A DNA stretch of 7,750 nucleotides from Hyphomicrobium sp. (GTDB lineage: Bacteria; Pseudomonadota; Alphaproteobacteria; Rhizobiales; Hyphomicrobiaceae). A program made the translations under genes and the position numbers. This document shows, in pieces, positions 6,805 to 7,750 of this stretch (positions are counted from its first letter, which is position 1; each line of letters opens with the position of its first letter). The stretch covers positions 1 through 7,750 of the forward strand of contig JAUVPN010000122.1 of assembly GCA_030598645.1 (NCBI GenBank), given 5' to 3'. Under the pieces are notes generated by a model. The model did no database searches and was not told where the DNA came from. It saw only the letters and a program-made list of their open reading frames with translations.

Positions 6805-7071
6805 ATGGACGAGCGAGAAAAGCTGGCGCGCGCTAAGGAGCAAGTAGCCAAGATTACGGCCTTTTACGCCCACCTTGCCGCCTTTGTTTTCGTCATGGCC
6901 GCACTATTTATCGCAAACTTAGTCCTAAGCTCCAACTGGTGGGTTCAGTGGCCATTTCTCGCATGGGGTGTCTGCCTATTGGCGCACGGACTGTGCGTAT
7001 TTGGAGGAACGCCCCGGCTGATCACCAATTGGCAACAACGAAAGATCAAGGAGCTTAAGGACAAAATGTGA
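6805..7071 (+). CDS. 2TM domain-containing membrane protein
   Basis: The product is 88 residues with the layout of the 2TM domain family: a charged N-terminal helix (MDEREKLARAKEQVAKITAF), a first membrane span (about 21-42, HLAAFVFVMAALFIANLVLS), a short Trp-rich turn (SNWWVQW), a second span (about 50-66, FLAWGVCLLAHGLCVFG) and a basic amphipathic tail (NWQQRKIKELKDKM). Both ends should face the cytosol. The family is found alone or fused to regulatory domains such as LytTR or histidine kinases; its biochemical role is not established. An in-frame GTG at 6796 could add three residues, but GGTGA (6795-6799) suits the ATG at 6805. It stands alone, convergent with the PAQR gene, and has no visible tie to the gcv operon. 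Confidence 0.85.
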   Translation: MDEREKLARAKEQVAKITAFYAHLAAFVFVMAALFIANLVLSSNWWVQWPFLAWGVCLLAHGLCVFGGTPRLITNWQQRKIKELKDKM

Positions 7072-7085
7072 GCTTGCCTCACGTC

Positions 7086-7115
7086 CGTCACGTTACATCC
7101 CAGACCTGCGTGACG
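7086..7115. terminator. Inverted repeat between convergent genes
   Basis: CGTCACG (7086-7092) and CGTGACG (7109-7115) are perfect reverse complements, extendable by one G-T pair, with a loop of about sixteen bases. They lie in the 61-base gap where the 2TM gene and the PAQR gene end toward each other, where a shared terminator is expected. No T run is present on either strand, so intrinsic termination is uncertain. Confidence 0.35.
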
Positions 7116-7132
7116 TCGCCCAGCGAAGCGCG

Positions 7133-7750
7133 TCAGAAGACGCTAGCGGCTTGAGCAATTGCTGCAAAGTGGCACGCCGAAGCTGCCAAAACGAACGCGT
7201 GCCAGATCGCGTTGTGATAGCGTAGTTTTTCCCACAAATGAAACACAATGCCGATGGTGTAAAGGCCGCCGCCGGCCGCGAGCAGAAGAAGTACTTGAGG
7301 TGAAATGGCCAGTGCAAGGGGGTCCAATGCTAAGATGCCCGACCACCCGAGGCCCAGGTAAAGAACGTAGGATGTTTTGACAAAGTGCTCTGGCCATAGG
7401 AGTTTGGCTGTGGCTCCGAATAAGGAGATAATCCAAACAAATCCCAGTAGCCCGAAGCCGATCGTTCCGCCGATTTTTAGGATCGCAAATGGTGTGTAGG
7501 TTCCAGCGATCTTCAAATAAATCGCTGCATGGTCACAGCGCCGCAGGATGGCTTTAAGCCTGGGCTTGTTGATCAGATGGTAGGCTGCGGAGCAGCTGAA
7601 TACTGCGACGAGCCCGACCCCGTATATAGACAAACTCACGAGTGACAACGATGGGAGGTGGTGGAAAGCGAAGACGACGAGAATTGTCGCCGCTGAGAGA
7701 CTGGCCGTCACGCCGATGATGTGAATCGCGCCGTCAGCTACGCGCTCGCC
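7133..7750 (-). CDS. Hemolysin III / PAQR family membrane protein (5' end outside window)
   Basis: The visible 205 codons match the YqfA/hemolysin III (PAQR-like) family of seven-span membrane proteins. The frame is open to the window edge and reads GERVADGAIHIIGVTAS, the family's N-terminal E-x-x-AD-x-x-x-H motif, so the true start lies a little beyond 7750; the GTG at 7711 is internal. Further motifs are SCSAAYHL (Ser and His), CDHAAIYLKIAGTYTPF (Asp and the GTYTP turn) and HAFVLAASACHF near the C terminus (two His). In PAQR structures three such His residues bind zinc. About seven hydrophobic segments are visible. Members have been linked to haemolysis when overexpressed, and relatives to membrane fluidity or hydrolase activity; the reaction here is unknown. 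It is convergent with the 2TM gene. Confidence 0.92.
   Translation of the reverse strand, partial: GERVADGAIHIIGVTASLSAATILVVFAFHHLPSLSLVSLSIYGVGLVAVFSCSAAYHLINKPRLKAILRRCDHAAIYLKIAGTYTPFAILKIGGTIGFGLLGFVWIISLFGATAKLLWPEHFVKTSYVLYLGLGWSGILALDPLALAISPQVLLLLAAGGGLYTIGIVFHLWEKLRYHNAIWHAFVLAASACHFAAIAQAASVF

Noticed and set aside
6691..6873. Minus-strand 60-codon open frame after gcvP
   Set aside because: It overlaps the 2TM gene and the palindromes, and its composition is not protein-like.
7133..7711. GTG at 7711 as the start of the PAQR gene
   Set aside because: The frame continues to the window edge and the upstream codons encode the conserved GERVADGAIH motif, so the start must be further out.

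Overview
The window reads as alphaproteobacterial DNA, most likely from the Hyphomicrobiales (Rhizobiales) and perhaps Bradyrhizobium-like. The reasons are an IF-1 with an Arg/Gly/Pro-rich C-terminal tail, a thermonuclease carrying a C-terminal Cys/Trp module, a 2TM-domain protein ending in WQQRKIKELKDKM, and a single-chain GcvP of 948 residues. The taxonomic call is inference from family resemblance. No mobile-element gene, tRNA, rRNA or CRISPR array is visible.

Layout, left to right. (1) infA (+), translation initiation factor IF-1, with a small hairpin just upstream. (2) A minus-strand lipoprotein gene, convergent with infA, that appears decayed: its signal peptide and lipobox are intact, but the frame then closes and the rest of the protein is readable only in another frame and through an amber stop. 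(3) Divergent from it, a plus-strand staphylococcal-nuclease-like protein with a probable lipoprotein signal and a C-terminal Cys/Trp module. (4) A 309-base gap holding a terminator-like hairpin followed by four T and, nearer the next gene, two mutually exclusive stem-loops. (5) gcvT-gcvH-gcvP (+), tightly packed with 25 and 12 base gaps and clearly an operon. (6) A 308 to 317 base gap with several inverted repeats and a perfect 14-base palindrome. (7) A small 2TM-domain membrane protein (+). (8) A PAQR/hemolysin III family membrane protein (-), convergent with the 2TM gene, whose 5' end lies beyond the right edge.

The functional core is the glycine cleavage system. GcvP decarboxylates glycine, GcvH carries the aminomethyl group on lipoyl-lysine 58, and GcvT releases ammonia and forms 5,10-methylene-tetrahydrofolate. 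The fourth component, dihydrolipoyl dehydrogenase, is absent here and is presumably shared with the 2-oxoacid dehydrogenase complexes encoded elsewhere. The other genes have no obvious pathway link to the operon.

No wholly new system is evident. The points most worth a second look are the decayed lipoprotein gene with its nine-base homopolymer, the structured leader of gcvT that lacks the known glycine riboswitch core, and the domain make-up of the nuclease.
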